This document shows, in pieces, positions 23,764 through 32,800 of a DNA stretch of 64,000 nucleotides (the stretch's first letter is position 1; the number at the start of each line of letters is the position of its first letter). The stretch comes from Sulfobacillus sp. GTDB taxonomy: Bacteria; Bacillota; Sulfobacillia; Sulfobacillales; Sulfobacillaceae. The stretch spans positions 62,001 to 126,000 of the forward strand of contig DAIDDL010000005.1 of NCBI GenBank assembly GCA_027309085.1. Direction: 5' to 3'. A program made the translations under genes and the position numbers. The notes under the pieces were generated by a model, which worked only from the letters and a program-made list of their open reading frames with translations, had not been told where the DNA came from and did no database searches.

Positions 23764-25299
23764 TTATTTGCTTGGTCTCGCTACGGTCCATTGGGTAATC
23801 GTCTCAAGTGGGTCGTAGGGGTTGAGCGTGAAGTGCTCTACCGATTGGGAGATTGTCACGGCTCTTGCGGTCCACAGAAGATAGACGCCGGGCGGGTCGT
23901 TCAACAGGGCTGCAAGCGCCTGGTGCTCGGACTGTATCAGGTTTGGGGCGCTGTTCATGGCATTCAGGCGGGTTTGAAAAGTTGGATTGAAATAGCTGCC
24001 ATAGTTGCGGGGAGAGCCTAAACCAAATTCACCAGCCATCTTAGGGAAGGGGTCGGCGTGGCGCTGAACTAGGGCTAGCGTAAACTGGTGGTGCGCGAGG
24101 ACTCTGGGCAGGTCCGGCACGAACTGGATAGTCACCGAGATGCCCCGCGCACTCAGCTGCTGCTGGAGGGCATGGGCCACAAGGCGGCTCTGTGCCCCGG
24201 TGGAGGCGGTAATGGTCAGATGCACCACTCGGCCAGATGAACTTTCCCAAAGTCCTCCGGACTGTTTGTAGCCTGCGCGGCGCAAAATTCTTGCCCCACT
24301 GGGGATTTTGACCGGGACCGCATACAGGCTGCCGGGCAGCACCGGCTCCACCGCCGGGAAGGTGGGAGCAGTGATGGCATGGGAAAGTGTTTGGCGGTCA
24401 ATGAGTCCCGGCAGAGCCTCTCGCACTGCGGCGGGGAGAGGCGCCTGGAAATTGAACAGGAGCATGGTATATGATGAACCTGTGTAACGTGATGTGCGCG
24501 GGTCCACGGCAGGGATGGATGAACGCCAGGAGACGTCAGCTGGTGGTCTCGCTGTCCAGGTCGTTATCAAAGTCCGCGTTTTGGGAGATCCCAAAAAATA
24601 ATGGGCATTGGCGATCCAGCGTATGCCGCCCGGGTAGCCGGCATACGGCCGATAAGGGCCGGATCCCATCATGTCGGGAATTTTGTTGAAAATGGGTGAG
24701 GCGCTCAGGGTTGACAGAGGGATCCGGCTGGCCATAAAGGCGGGCAGAACGGGATGCCCGTCACCGGCGGCCGCCACATTCTGAAGAAACGCCGGATCCG
24801 GCCGTTTCAGGGCGATAGCAACGGTTCCGGCGTTTTGGACGGATATGCTGGCGATGAGGGAACTGAGAGACTGGAAGGCCGTGACAGGGGCGTCTGGATT
24901 GGCATACAAGGCATAGGACCAGGCTACATCATGCACACTGATAGGACGTCCATTCCACCACTTGGCATGAGGATTAAGGTGAAAGACATAAAGCCGGCTG
25001 CCGTTTTGGACTTGCCAAGTCTGGGCAATATCGCCGGAAATCTGTCCCTCTGCATTGATGCGCACTAAACTGTCGTACATCATATTCATGACCCAGGCAT
25101 TCGGCCGCCCCGAGGATGAGAATGGGTTCAGCGCAAACGGGTGCAGTGCCAGCACCATTTGGGAACGCTGGAATATCCGGGGATGGGGGAGAGCTACCTT
25201 TGGCCCGCAGCCGGACAGGACTAGGATTCCACTAAACAGCATGATGCTTTGGGCTGACCGTCTGGCCCATTTCTTAAGATGCGCGGAGTAACCGTTCAT
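23764..25299 (-). CDS. ABC transporter solute-binding lipoprotein, family 5, divergent copy
   Basis: 511 residues, with a basic N-terminus (HLKKWARR), a hydrophobic segment and lipobox LVLSGC (C31), so a membrane-anchored receptor. NPHAKWWNGRPISVHDVAWSY corresponds to the conserved SBP_bac_5 strand of the other copies, but overall it is much more divergent from copies 1-3 and shorter. It reads on the minus strand. The ATG follows an extended -10 promoter so closely that the transcript may be leaderless. The ligand is unknown. Confidence 0.82.
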   Translation of the reverse strand: MNGYSAHLKKWARRSAQSIMLFSGILVLSGCGPKVALPHPRIFQRSQMVLALHPFALNPFSSSGRPNAWVMNMMYDSLVRINAEGQISGDIAQTWQVQNGSRLYVFHLNPHAKWWNGRPISVHDVAWSYALYANPDAPVTAFQSLSSLIASISVQNAGTVAIALKRPDPAFLQNVAAAGDGHPVLPAFMASRIPLSTLSASPIFNKIPDMMGSGPYRPYAGYPGGIRWIANAHYFLGSPKTRTLITTWTARPPADVSWRSSIPAVDPRTSRYTGSSYTMLLFNFQAPLPAAVREALPGLIDRQTLSHAITAPTFPAVEPVLPGSLYAVPVKIPSGARILRRAGYKQSGGLWESSSGRVVHLTITASTGAQSRLVAHALQQQLSARGISVTIQFVPDLPRVLAHHQFTLALVQRHADPFPKMAGEFGLGSPRNYGSYFNPTFQTRLNAMNSAPNLIQSEHQALAALLNDPPGVYLLWTARAVTISQSVEHFTLNPYDPLETITQWTVARPSK

Positions 25300-25307
25300 A
25301 GTTTAGT

Positions 25308-25316
25308 ATTATACCA
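25308..25316 (-). promoter_or_regulatory. Extended -10 promoter giving a probably leaderless transcript
   Basis: On the minus strand the sequence reads TGGTATAAT, an extended -10, with the TATAAT hexamer at 25308-25313. Only eight bases separate it from the ATG at 25299, so transcription should start within about 0-3 bases of that ATG. No ribosome-binding site can fit in between. Confidence 0.6.
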
Positions 25317-25378
25317 AAGAGAGTCCGTAGCCGCGGGGCCATGAGCTGAATCCGCGGGTAGGAGAGAGGAGGCGAGGA

Positions 25379-25798
25379 ATGGTATCACTGTATTTTCATG
25401 CCCGGCAATTTTTATCCCGGCCCGTAGCACCGGCTGTCCGCCAAGCCGACCCATTTCCTGTGGAGATTGCCCAGGGCCCAAGCACTGTGGTCTATTTGGC
25501 CCTTGAAGAGGGAGACTCTGCTGTGCAGGTCGCCCGCTGCCTGGTGGCGGTGCTAACACGGCAAGAACGCCTGCGCATTCCCCTGATCATTCATTCCTTC
25601 AACCATCTCTCGGAGCGGCCTCTGAAAATCGCCGGGGCCAGGAAGCTATATGGCCTGCTCGCGAGCGCATTGGAAGATGGCGGGGTGTCTCGCGTCGCCA
25701 TGACCACCTTCGGGTGGATCTACGAGATTACTTTGTCGGATATTGGGCAGGCGGGAGCCAAGGGGCGGATTGTCTGCCGGGATGAGGACAAAATATAA
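25379..25798 (+). CDS. Small protein resembling the archaeal ThrRS editing domain (Thr-ED)
   Basis: 139 residues preceded by a good AGGAGG. The middle and end (LIIHSFNHLSERP, then about 20 residues, then LLASALEDGG and TTFGWIYEITL) line up from memory with the D-aminoacyl-tRNA-deacylase-like editing domain of archaeal threonyl-tRNA synthetase (FVYPFAHLSSEL ... APFGYYKAFKIS). The HLS histidine is kept, but the lysine that is catalytic in the Pyrococcus domain aligns with Tyr, so activity is doubtful. It stands alone between transporter genes. It could be a free-standing proofreading factor, or another small fold. Confidence 0.45.
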   Translation: MVSLYFHARQFLSRPVAPAVRQADPFPVEIAQGPSTVVYLALEEGDSAVQVARCLVAVLTRQERLRIPLIIHSFNHLSERPLKIAGARKLYGLLASALEDGGVSRVAMTTFGWIYEITLSDIGQAGAKGRIVCRDEDKI

Positions 25799-25825
25799 AG
25801 GAATCCCGTGGCGAGATTCCTTTAT
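25795..25825. terminator. Bidirectional hairpin between the Thr-ED-like gene and the permease operon
   Basis: ATAAAGGAATC (25795-25805) and GATTCCTTTAT (25815-25825) form a perfect 11-bp stem with a nine-base loop. The AT-rich outer pairs give a short T-run in both directions. It separates two convergent transcription units. Confidence 0.65.
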
Positions 25826-25840
25826 GTTGGCAATAACCGA

Positions 25841-26794
25841 TTAATTGTACTGGATGCGTGGATCCACCACACCGTAAAGCAAATCGGCCAGAAGGTTGCC
25901 GATAATGGTAAGGAAGCCGGTAATGACGACAATGCCCAGAATCACAGGATAATCGCGCTGATTGGCGGCATCCCAGAACAGCAGGCCCATCCCGGGATAG
26001 TTGAAAATCACCTCTACCAGCAATGCCCCGGAAAACAGGTTGGGCAGCGAGAATCCCAACAGCGTGATCAATGGCAACACCGAATTTTTGAGGGCGTGCT
26101 TCAGCACGACGACCGATTCCCGGATGCCTTTAGCCCGAGCTGTCCGCACATAGTCCTGAATGAGATTCTCACTCATGGCCGTCCGCATATACCGTCCCCA
26201 TCCGGCCACCGTGGTCAACACGATCGTGAGCACCGGCAGTGTCGTGTGAGCTACCCATGATCCTATTCCGGGATTGGCAGTCAGCGGATTAGAGAGGCCG
26301 CCGCTGGGAAACCAGCCAAGAGAGATGGAGAAGACCATGATGATCATAATCCCCAGCCAAAAGATCGGCATGGAATAGAAGAAATAGGTGAGCGAGGTCA
26401 TCGCGTAATCGAATTTGGTGTCGTGATAATAGGCCTGGATGCTACCGAGCAATATCGACAAGACGTGGGCGATGATGATGCCGAGACCGACAATCGACAA
26501 GGTGCGCGGCATGTTGACCATCACCAGATGCCAGACAGTTTCGTTGTAAAAATAAGACGTCCCCAGATTGCCGTGCAGCAATTGGCCGAGCCAATGGATA
26601 TACTGCACGGGAATGGGCTTGTTGAGACCGAATTCGCGGTTCACCTGCGCTATGCGCAAGGGAGTGGCGCGGGGGCCCAGCATGGCCTGCGCAGGTCCCC
26701 CGGGGACGATATGCACCAGGAAAAATCCTATGATGGTAATCCCCAGGAGGGAGGGTATGGCCTGGAGCACCCGCCGGAAAATGTACTTGAGCAT
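25841..26794 (-). CDS. ABC transporter permease, DppB/OppB type, copy 2
   Basis: 317 residues, the same length as copy 1. Diagnostic features are HIVPGGPAQAMLGPRATPLRI, QYIHWLGQLLHGNLGTSYFY and the EAA loop RTARAKGIRESVVVLKHALK. Transcribed right after the DppC-like copy 2 (15-base gap). With that gene it forms a second complete permease pair, inverted relative to the first. Confidence 0.92.
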   Translation of the reverse strand: MLKYIFRRVLQAIPSLLGITIIGFFLVHIVPGGPAQAMLGPRATPLRIAQVNREFGLNKPIPVQYIHWLGQLLHGNLGTSYFYNETVWHLVMVNMPRTLSIVGLGIIIAHVLSILLGSIQAYYHDTKFDYAMTSLTYFFYSMPIFWLGIMIIMVFSISLGWFPSGGLSNPLTANPGIGSWVAHTTLPVLTIVLTTVAGWGRYMRTAMSENLIQDYVRTARAKGIRESVVVLKHALKNSVLPLITLLGFSLPNLFSGALLVEVIFNYPGMGLLFWDAANQRDYPVILGIVVITGFLTIIGNLLADLLYGVVDPRIQYN

Positions 26795-26809
26795 GGCTGT
26801 TCGTCCCTC

Positions 26810-27721
26810 CTATCGTGATTTGCGCAAACGCGGGTCAAAGGCCTGGCGCATAGCGTCTCCGATAAAGTTCACTGAGAGTTCCACCAGGAGAATAGCGATA
26901 CCGGGCGGGTAAATCAGCCACCAGGCGTTCTGGAACATGTATGACATGCTGTTGGAAAGCATTTCACCCCAGTTTGGCGTCGGCGGTGGCAGCCCAAGAC
27001 CCAGAAAACTCAAGGCAGCAACGGTCAAAATAGCGTCCGCCACCTGGAACGTGGCGTTGACAATCACCACGCCCATCACATTGGGCAGCAGGTGCTGAAT
27101 CATAATCCGCCAGTTGTTGCCGCCCAGAGCCCTCGCCGCCTCAACGTAATCGCGTCTCTTGAGGGACAAGACTTCCGACCGGACCAGACGGGCCACGCCA
27201 AACCAGGAAAGCGATGCGATAATGATTACCAGCAGCACAGCATTCGGTTTGAAAACTGAGTCCACAAACAATAAGAGGAACAGGCTGGGAATAGCGATAA
27301 AGATATCTACAATTCTCATTAACAGAGAGTCGACCCCGCCGCCGAGCAAACCTGATATCAACCCATAGATGACGCCAATGATTGTGGTCATGAATGCCGC
27401 CGCAAAACCCACTTCCAGCGATAATTGACCGCCCAGCATCATCCGGGCCAGATAATCGCGGCCAAGGCTGTCCGTACCCAAAAGGAACTTGCCGCTTGGC
27501 GCGTGCAGAGTCGCCAGCAGGTTGGGCTGATAAGCGCTAGTGTGATAAAATAGTGGGCCTGCAAAGCTGAACAAGATTAAAAAGGCTAATCCTCCGATGC
27601 CAAATCGGGCCAGCGGATTTTTCCAAAAGGCTCTCCATTCGCGAGAGACGCTCCGACTGCGTTCGATTACCGGTTGATTCCCTTGAAGAGGATCGCGCAT
27701 CTCCATTTCAGGTGAAATCAT
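26810..27721 (-). CDS. ABC transporter permease, DppC/OppC type, copy 2
   Basis: 303 residues. RAFWKNPLARFGIGGLAFLI, LLGTDSLGRDYLARMMLGG and the EAA loop EAARALGGNNWRIMIQHLLPNVMG identify a DppC homologue. First gene of the minus-strand permease operon, with AGGAG about 10 bases before the ATG and a consensus promoter about 100 bases upstream. Again the order is C before B and no ATPase gene follows. Confidence 0.92.
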   Translation of the reverse strand: MISPEMEMRDPLQGNQPVIERSRSVSREWRAFWKNPLARFGIGGLAFLILFSFAGPLFYHTSAYQPNLLATLHAPSGKFLLGTDSLGRDYLARMMLGGQLSLEVGFAAAFMTTIIGVIYGLISGLLGGGVDSLLMRIVDIFIAIPSLFLLLFVDSVFKPNAVLLVIIIASLSWFGVARLVRSEVLSLKRRDYVEAARALGGNNWRIMIQHLLPNVMGVVIVNATFQVADAILTVAALSFLGLGLPPPTPNWGEMLSNSMSYMFQNAWWLIYPPGIAILLVELSVNFIGDAMRQAFDPRLRKSR

Positions 27722-27811
27722 GTTGTCATCCGCTCCTGCCTCAACCGTCCAGTATACCGGGTTTTATCGTGATATGCGTAGGACAAGCAGCCTACAATTG
27801 TGTGAAAACTA

Positions 27812-27867
27812 GTGACAATGTATTATAAGGTGGGCTTGACTTTTATGTCAATTACACACATTGTCAC
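27812..27867 (-). promoter_or_regulatory. Consensus promoter of permease operon 2, bracketed by a 10-bp inverted repeat
   Basis: On the minus strand a perfect TTGACA (27846-27851) and a perfect TATAAT (27822-27827) are 18 bases apart. The inverted repeat GTGACAATGT / ACATTGTCAC has one arm abutting the -10 on its downstream side (27812-27821) and the other just upstream of the -35 (27858-27867). This is the arrangement expected for an operator, but no regulator gene is adjacent. Confidence 0.65.
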
Positions 27868-27874
27868 CGATGCC

Positions 27875-27897
27875 AAATGTTAAGGTCTTTAACATTT
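27875..27897. repeat. 9-bp palindrome upstream of corA
   Basis: AAATGTTAA (27875-27883) and TTAACATTT (27889-27897) are exact complements around five bases. It lies about 80 bases before corA and next to the operator-like repeat. It could be a second operator or a hairpin in the corA leader. Confidence 0.5.
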
Positions 27898-27977
27898 GCT
27901 GCAAAAACGTCGGGATACCCTCGTCATTGTATACAGCCTCCCGCCAAAGGCCATGATATAGCAGCGGAGGTCAGGCT

Positions 27978-28892
27978 ATGGAGAAACAGCATACCACATT
28001 TAAGGTTAATGGTCAGCAGGTTTCATGGACACACCTGACCAATCCCCGCGACACCGAGCTAGAACACTTGCTCGGCAACTGGAATGTCGCATTGCCGCCG
28101 CTCACGGCCTCGACCACGAGAGCAGAATTTGACCGTTACCCTCACTTCATATACCTCCGGTTCTTTAAACTGCATGCGGGCACGCTAGACGGCCATCAGG
28201 CAGAATCGAGCCCCGTGAGCTTTGTGATCACGGGGCGCGATATGCTGACATGGAGTTCGAGTGCCGAAGTGGCTCAGGACTTCAGTGTCACGCAGAAAAA
28301 GCTGAACATGCACCCTGACCTTATCCGCTCAGCCAACCACCTGGCGTATTACGTGGTGGACGGCCTGCTGGAACAGGCCTTCCCATTTTTTGACCATTTC
28401 AATGACAAGGTGTCGGACGTGGAGCATCTGACGCTGCACCGGGACAATGACCTTAAGATAAAGGAAGAAATTTTTCGTCTAAAGCGGATTGTTATGCGGG
28501 TTAGACGCATGCTCGGGTCTGAGCGCGACGTGGCCTACCAGCTGGCGCGGTACTGGAGTGGCGAGCCGAACATGGACAGTGTGTATGCTTTTGAGCTGTA
28601 TGATCATGTGATTCGGTTGTCAGATGCCGCAGATACCTACCGCGAGATGATGGATACTGTCCTGGATATTTACCTGTCAAGTGTCTCCAACAGACTCAAC
28701 GAAATTGTCAAGACGCTGACAATTGTGACGGCGCTGTTTATGCCCGCATCGGTGATTGCCGCGGTCTATGGCATGAATTTCGAGCACATCCCCGGTGCTG
28801 ACAACCCCTGGGCCTTTCACTTGGTGATTCTCATGGTGATTGTCATCTCCGCTGCCCTCCTTTGGATTTTTAAACGGCGCAAATGGCTATAG
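27978..28892 (+). CDS. corA: CorA-family divalent cation (Mg2+/Co2+) transporter
   Basis: 304 residues. A long cytoplasmic domain of mixed sheets and helices (LKRIVMRVRRMLGSERDVAYQL) is followed by two C-terminal membrane helices. The selectivity-filter motif YGMNF has the invariant GMN at residues 265-267. The end FKRRKWL is the usual basic tail. AGCGGAGG precedes the ATG. It lies between permease operon 2 (divergent) and two binding-protein genes (same direction) and has no obvious functional link to them. Confidence 0.92.
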   Translation: MEKQHTTFKVNGQQVSWTHLTNPRDTELEHLLGNWNVALPPLTASTTRAEFDRYPHFIYLRFFKLHAGTLDGHQAESSPVSFVITGRDMLTWSSSAEVAQDFSVTQKKLNMHPDLIRSANHLAYYVVDGLLEQAFPFFDHFNDKVSDVEHLTLHRDNDLKIKEEIFRLKRIVMRVRRMLGSERDVAYQLARYWSGEPNMDSVYAFELYDHVIRLSDAADTYREMMDTVLDIYLSSVSNRLNEIVKTLTIVTALFMPASVIAAVYGMNFEHIPGADNPWAFHLVILMVIVISAALLWIFKRRKWL

Positions 28893-29047
28893 ATGCCATA
28901 GTGCCGGGCCGGTTGCCATCCAGCCCCTAGACGGATGAACAGGGCTGCCCTACAATTGCTCATGGCTATCTGTGTCGAAGTACGTTGTCGGATTATGTTG
29001 CAATAGGCGTACTCATTCTAAAATGCCGATATCTTAGGGAGGGCATT

Positions 29048-30784
29048 ATGAAACATCGTTCAATAGCTTTGCTCGCTTCTGCAGCAATAGGCGCCTCTTT
29101 GGCGCTGGCAGGATGCGGGACCACCTCTTCTGCAGCGAGTGCCGCGGTCAAGTCGCCAGTTGGCAACGTGGCGGTGGTGGCGCTGCCTGTACAGGTATCG
29201 CCTAGTTGGTTTTTCCCGGTGGAGTCTTCCACGGCGTTTTCTGTCTACAATTCGCAGATGAATTCCTTGATGTATGTGCCTTTGCTGCACATTTCCAAGA
29301 GCGACGGCATTGATTACGCGCGGTCTCTGGCATCGAGCGTGTCGTCCAACAGCACGGGTACCGTATATACCATCACGCTGAACAAAAAATGGCATTGGTC
29401 CAACGGGACGCCTGTCACATCGGCTGATGTGGTGTGGACTGCGAACCTGATGATGGCAGCCAGTTCCAATTCCGCCTCCCTGCCATGGGGATATGGTGGG
29501 GCGGGAATTGGCGGACTGCCTACCCGCTGGGAGAGCGTAACGGCCAGCGGCCCCTATCAAGTGGTGGTCACACTGAACAAGCCGTCCAACGCCCAGTGGT
29601 TTATGCACAATGGGCTGGCCCAGATTGTGCCCGCTCCGAAGGCCGTTTGGGATATCCACAAAAATGTGGATAATGAATTGAAATTCATCTTGTCCGTGGC
29701 TAATGACCCTGCATCGCCGTACTATAATGTGGTGGACGGGGCTTTTAAGTTTGATCCTGCGGGTTCGCGCACCAATAACGAATACTGGGCTTTTGTGCCC
29801 AACCGGAAGTATGACGGACACAAGGCCTCTATTGACAAGTTGGTTTATGTTTATGAGTCCAGCAGCAGTTCGGAGTTCGCCGACTTGAAATTGAACAAGG
29901 TGGGGGTGGGATACCTTCCCTTCTCGCTGTATAATTCGCGAAACGCCCTCGTCAATGACAAGTTCAGCACAGTCTACCCATTCGGGTTCAATTACCTGAT
30001 TCCCAACTTTGGCGCCAACGCCCCCGGCCAATTTGGGCAGATTGTCAGCCATCAGTATGTGCGGCAGGCTTTGGAGATGGGGATCAACCAGAGCGGGATG
30101 ATCACGGCCTTTTATCACGGTCATGGCACATTGGGGTTCAGTCCCATTCCCGCCAAGCCCGTGACGGAGTTTTATGATGCCAGTCTCACGAATCCAGCCC
30201 CTTACAATCCTGTGGCCGGAAAAAAACTTCTGGAAGCGCACGGTTGGCAAATGGTCGGTGGTGTGATGACCCGCGGCAGCCAGAAACTGGCTTTCACTCT
30301 GGATTACGTTTCCGGGGTGTCCGCCATTGCCAATCAGGTTCAGCTGATGAAGCAGGACTGGGCGCAGGAAGGTATTCAGGTGAACCTGGAATCCCAGCAG
30401 TTCAATACACTGATTGCGGATACCAACCAGGCAAATGCCAGCAAGTGGCAAATGGTTTGGTGGGGCGGGGGCTGGACGTATGAGCCAGATTACTACCCGA
30501 CTGGTGGCGGGCTGTTCGCTGCCAATTCCGCGTCGAACTATGGCGGCTACCAAAGTGCCCAGATGAACAGCCTGATCCAGCAGACCTATGAGCCTGGCAC
30601 CCCCAGCCAGATCACTGCCAGGATGGACGCATATCTTTCGTATGCAGCCAAGCAGTTCCCGGTGATCTGGATGCCGTGGACAGCTGATTTCGATGAGACA
30701 GCCACGTACATTCACGGGGTCAGCGCCACGTACAACCCGATTACCAATACGGAATTCCCCAACTACTGGACAGTCAGCCAGTAA
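29048..30784 (+). CDS. ABC transporter solute-binding lipoprotein, family 5, copy 2
   Basis: 578 residues. The start at ATG 29048 has GGGAGGG five bases upstream and yields a clean lipoprotein signal peptide (MKHRSIALLA..., lipobox LALAGC, C23); the frame is open further upstream. NKKWHWSNGTPVTSADVVWT and YVRQALEMGINQSGMI are the family landmarks. It is clearly the closest relative of the next gene, so the two arose by tandem duplication. A weak promoter candidate, TTGCAA-15-TAAAAT, lies at 28998-29024. Confidence 0.88.
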   Translation: MKHRSIALLASAAIGASLALAGCGTTSSAASAAVKSPVGNVAVVALPVQVSPSWFFPVESSTAFSVYNSQMNSLMYVPLLHISKSDGIDYARSLASSVSSNSTGTVYTITLNKKWHWSNGTPVTSADVVWTANLMMAASSNSASLPWGYGGAGIGGLPTRWESVTASGPYQVVVTLNKPSNAQWFMHNGLAQIVPAPKAVWDIHKNVDNELKFILSVANDPASPYYNVVDGAFKFDPAGSRTNNEYWAFVPNRKYDGHKASIDKLVYVYESSSSSEFADLKLNKVGVGYLPFSLYNSRNALVNDKFSTVYPFGFNYLIPNFGANAPGQFGQIVSHQYVRQALEMGINQSGMITAFYHGHGTLGFSPIPAKPVTEFYDASLTNPAPYNPVAGKKLLEAHGWQMVGGVMTRGSQKLAFTLDYVSGVSAIANQVQLMKQDWAQEGIQVNLESQQFNTLIADTNQANASKWQMVWWGGGWTYEPDYYPTGGGLFAANSASNYGGYQSAQMNSLIQQTYEPGTPSQITARMDAYLSYAAKQFPVIWMPWTADFDETATYIHGVSATYNPITNTEFPNYWTVSQ

Positions 30785-30801
30785 ATTTTCAAGGCAGATA
30801 G

Positions 30802-30831
30802 CAGCCCCCGCCGCTTTGGCTCCGGGGGCTG
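30802..30831 (+). repeat. GC-rich hairpin after binding-protein copy 2
   Basis: The arms CAGCCCCCG (30802-30810) and CGGGGGCTG (30823-30831) form a 9-bp stem with a 12-base loop; the downstream sequence TTGTCATTATT is only weakly T-rich. It could be a weak terminator or an mRNA-stabilising stem. Confidence 0.6.
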
Positions 30832-31047
30832 TTGTCATTATTCCGCCGCATTTGGCAACCGTGCTAAAGGATGGCGATGACCAAATGCGCAGAAAAATCA
30901 TTCACGGCGGAAGGAATATTGGGTGGCAACCGCGAATATAAGCGCATCTCAGCACCCGCAACTATCTTTATCCTGCAGGCGGGGATTAAATGGGCGTGGA
31001 TCTTAGGAATTTTTAGTAGGAATTTGCTAATAATGAGGAGGCAGCCC

Positions 31048-32778
31048 ATGAAATATCGATCAGTCACTACGCTTGCCGCGGGCGCCATCGCTTCATCACT
31101 GATTCTGGCTGGCTGTGGAAGCACATCGTCAGCAACTCCCACGGCTGCGGCTAAATCGCCCATTGGCAATCTCGCCACGGTGGCGCTATTGCCGGATGCG
31201 TCTCCCAACTGGTGATTTCCGATTGAGTCGACGACCACATTCAGCGATTTCAATTCGGAAATGAACAACATGATGTATCTTCCCCTGCTGCGCATTTCCA
31301 GAACTGACGGAATTGACTACCAAAGGTCGATCGCATCAGGCGTTACCTGGAATAGCACAGGCACCGTCTACACGATCACCCTGCACAAGAAATGGCATTG
31401 GTCCAACGGCACGCCCGTCACCTCGGCGGATGTGGTCTGGACGATGCAACTGCTTGAAGCCCTGGCGGGAACGAAATATTCGTGGCAATATGGCGGCGCG
31501 GGTATCGGCGGACTGCCCGCGAGATGGCAGAGCGTTGCTGCGGATCGGCCATACAAGGTGATTGTCACCTTGAATCAGCCTTCCAACCAACAGTGGTTCT
31601 TGCACAATGGACTGGGTCAGGTCTGGCCGGTGCCCAAGGCCGTGTGGGACATTCACAAGAATTTGGCCAATGAAGCCAACTTCATCAAAAATGTATCCAA
31701 CTCGCCTCAGGACAGCTATTACGATGTGGTGGACGGAGCTTTCAAATATGATGCTGCTGCTTCCAAGCCCGACAATGAATACTGGACATTTATTCCCAAC
31801 CCCGGTTACGACGGCCACAAATCGTCCGTATCCAAGGTCGTCTACGAATACGAGACGGATTCCTCAGGGGAGTTTGCGGCTTTGAAGACGGGAAAAATCA
31901 ATGATGGCTTTCTCCCGCCCTCATTATGGAACTCCCGGCAAAAACTCACGAATGACAAGTTGTCGACAGCCTATGAATTTGGTTTCGCCTACATGATTCC
32001 CAACCTGAACCCGAAAGCTCCAGGACACTTTGCCCAGCTGGTCGGCCCGGCCTATGTCCGCCGGGCTCTGGAGATGGGGATTGACCAGGCCGGCATGAAC
32101 AGCAGCCTGTACCACGGACACGGCGTGGTGGAGTTCAGCCCGATCCCTTCCAAACCGAAGACCATATTCGATCCCGCCATCGCGAACCCTGGTTCCTTCA
32201 ATCCCAAAGCTGGCAAGAAGCTGCTGGAATCCCACGGCTGGCACATGGTCAATGGCGTCATGACCAGCCCCCAGGGATACCCGTTCAAATTTACGATGGA
32301 CTACTCATCGGGCAGCAGCACTATGGCCGACGAGGCGCAGCTGATGAAGCAGGACTGGGCTGAAGAAGGCATTGATGTCACCCTCGAGTCGCAGCCTTTC
32401 GACACCGTCCTCAATGACAACGACCAGGCCGGGGTCACCAATTGGCAGATGGCGTGGTTCGGGCTGTGGACCTACCAGCCTGACTACTATCCCACTGGGG
32501 GCGGGCTGTTTAAAACCGGGTCCGGTTCAAATTCCGGAGACTACAACAGCAAGACAATGAACGCCCTTATCAACAAAACTTATGATCCCGGCACCCCGGC
32601 TCAAATTACGGCAGCCATGGATGCCTACCAGCAATATGCAGCGCAGAGCTATCCGTACATTTGGATGCCATGGAATCCAACCTTTACCGAAACGGCCAAT
32701 TATATCCACGGCGTCAACAAATGGTTCAACCCGATTACCGATCTCAATTCACCCAACCGCTGGACCGTCACCCACTGA
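31048..32778 (+). pseudogene. Family-5 solute-binding lipoprotein, copy 3, interrupted by one in-frame UGA
   Basis: Starts at ATG 31048 behind GAGGAGG, with a signal peptide nearly identical to copy 2 (lipobox LILAGC, C23). Codon 56 (31213-31215) is TGA, after which the same frame continues intact to 32778: 520 further codons with all family landmarks (HKKWHWSNGTPVTSADVVW, YVRRALEMGIDQAGMN). Sequence either side of the TGA aligns with copy 2 (SPNW-stop-FPIES against SPSWFFPVESS), so it is a substitution and not an indel. It may be a fresh pseudogene, a sequencing error, or a read-through gene. Confidence 0.8.
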
Positions 32779-32800
32779 CTTTGCAGGCCCAGTTTAGAAT

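Noticed and set aside
29060-30901. A 613-codon open frame antisense to binding-protein copy 2.
   Set aside because: Long antisense frames are expected from codon bias opposite GC-rich genes. The translation has no domain and the sense strand is a clear family-5 receptor.
31261-32778. Treating the 505-codon frame after the UGA as a separate gene starting at ATG 31261.
   Set aside because: It would begin inside the mature receptor domain, lack a signal peptide and have no ribosome site; it is the continuation of the same gene.
19568-32778. A genomic island or prophage explanation for the transporter cluster.
   Set aside because: There is a tRNA gene, a classical integration site, but no integrase, transposase, att-like repeat of the tRNA 3' end or phage gene was seen.
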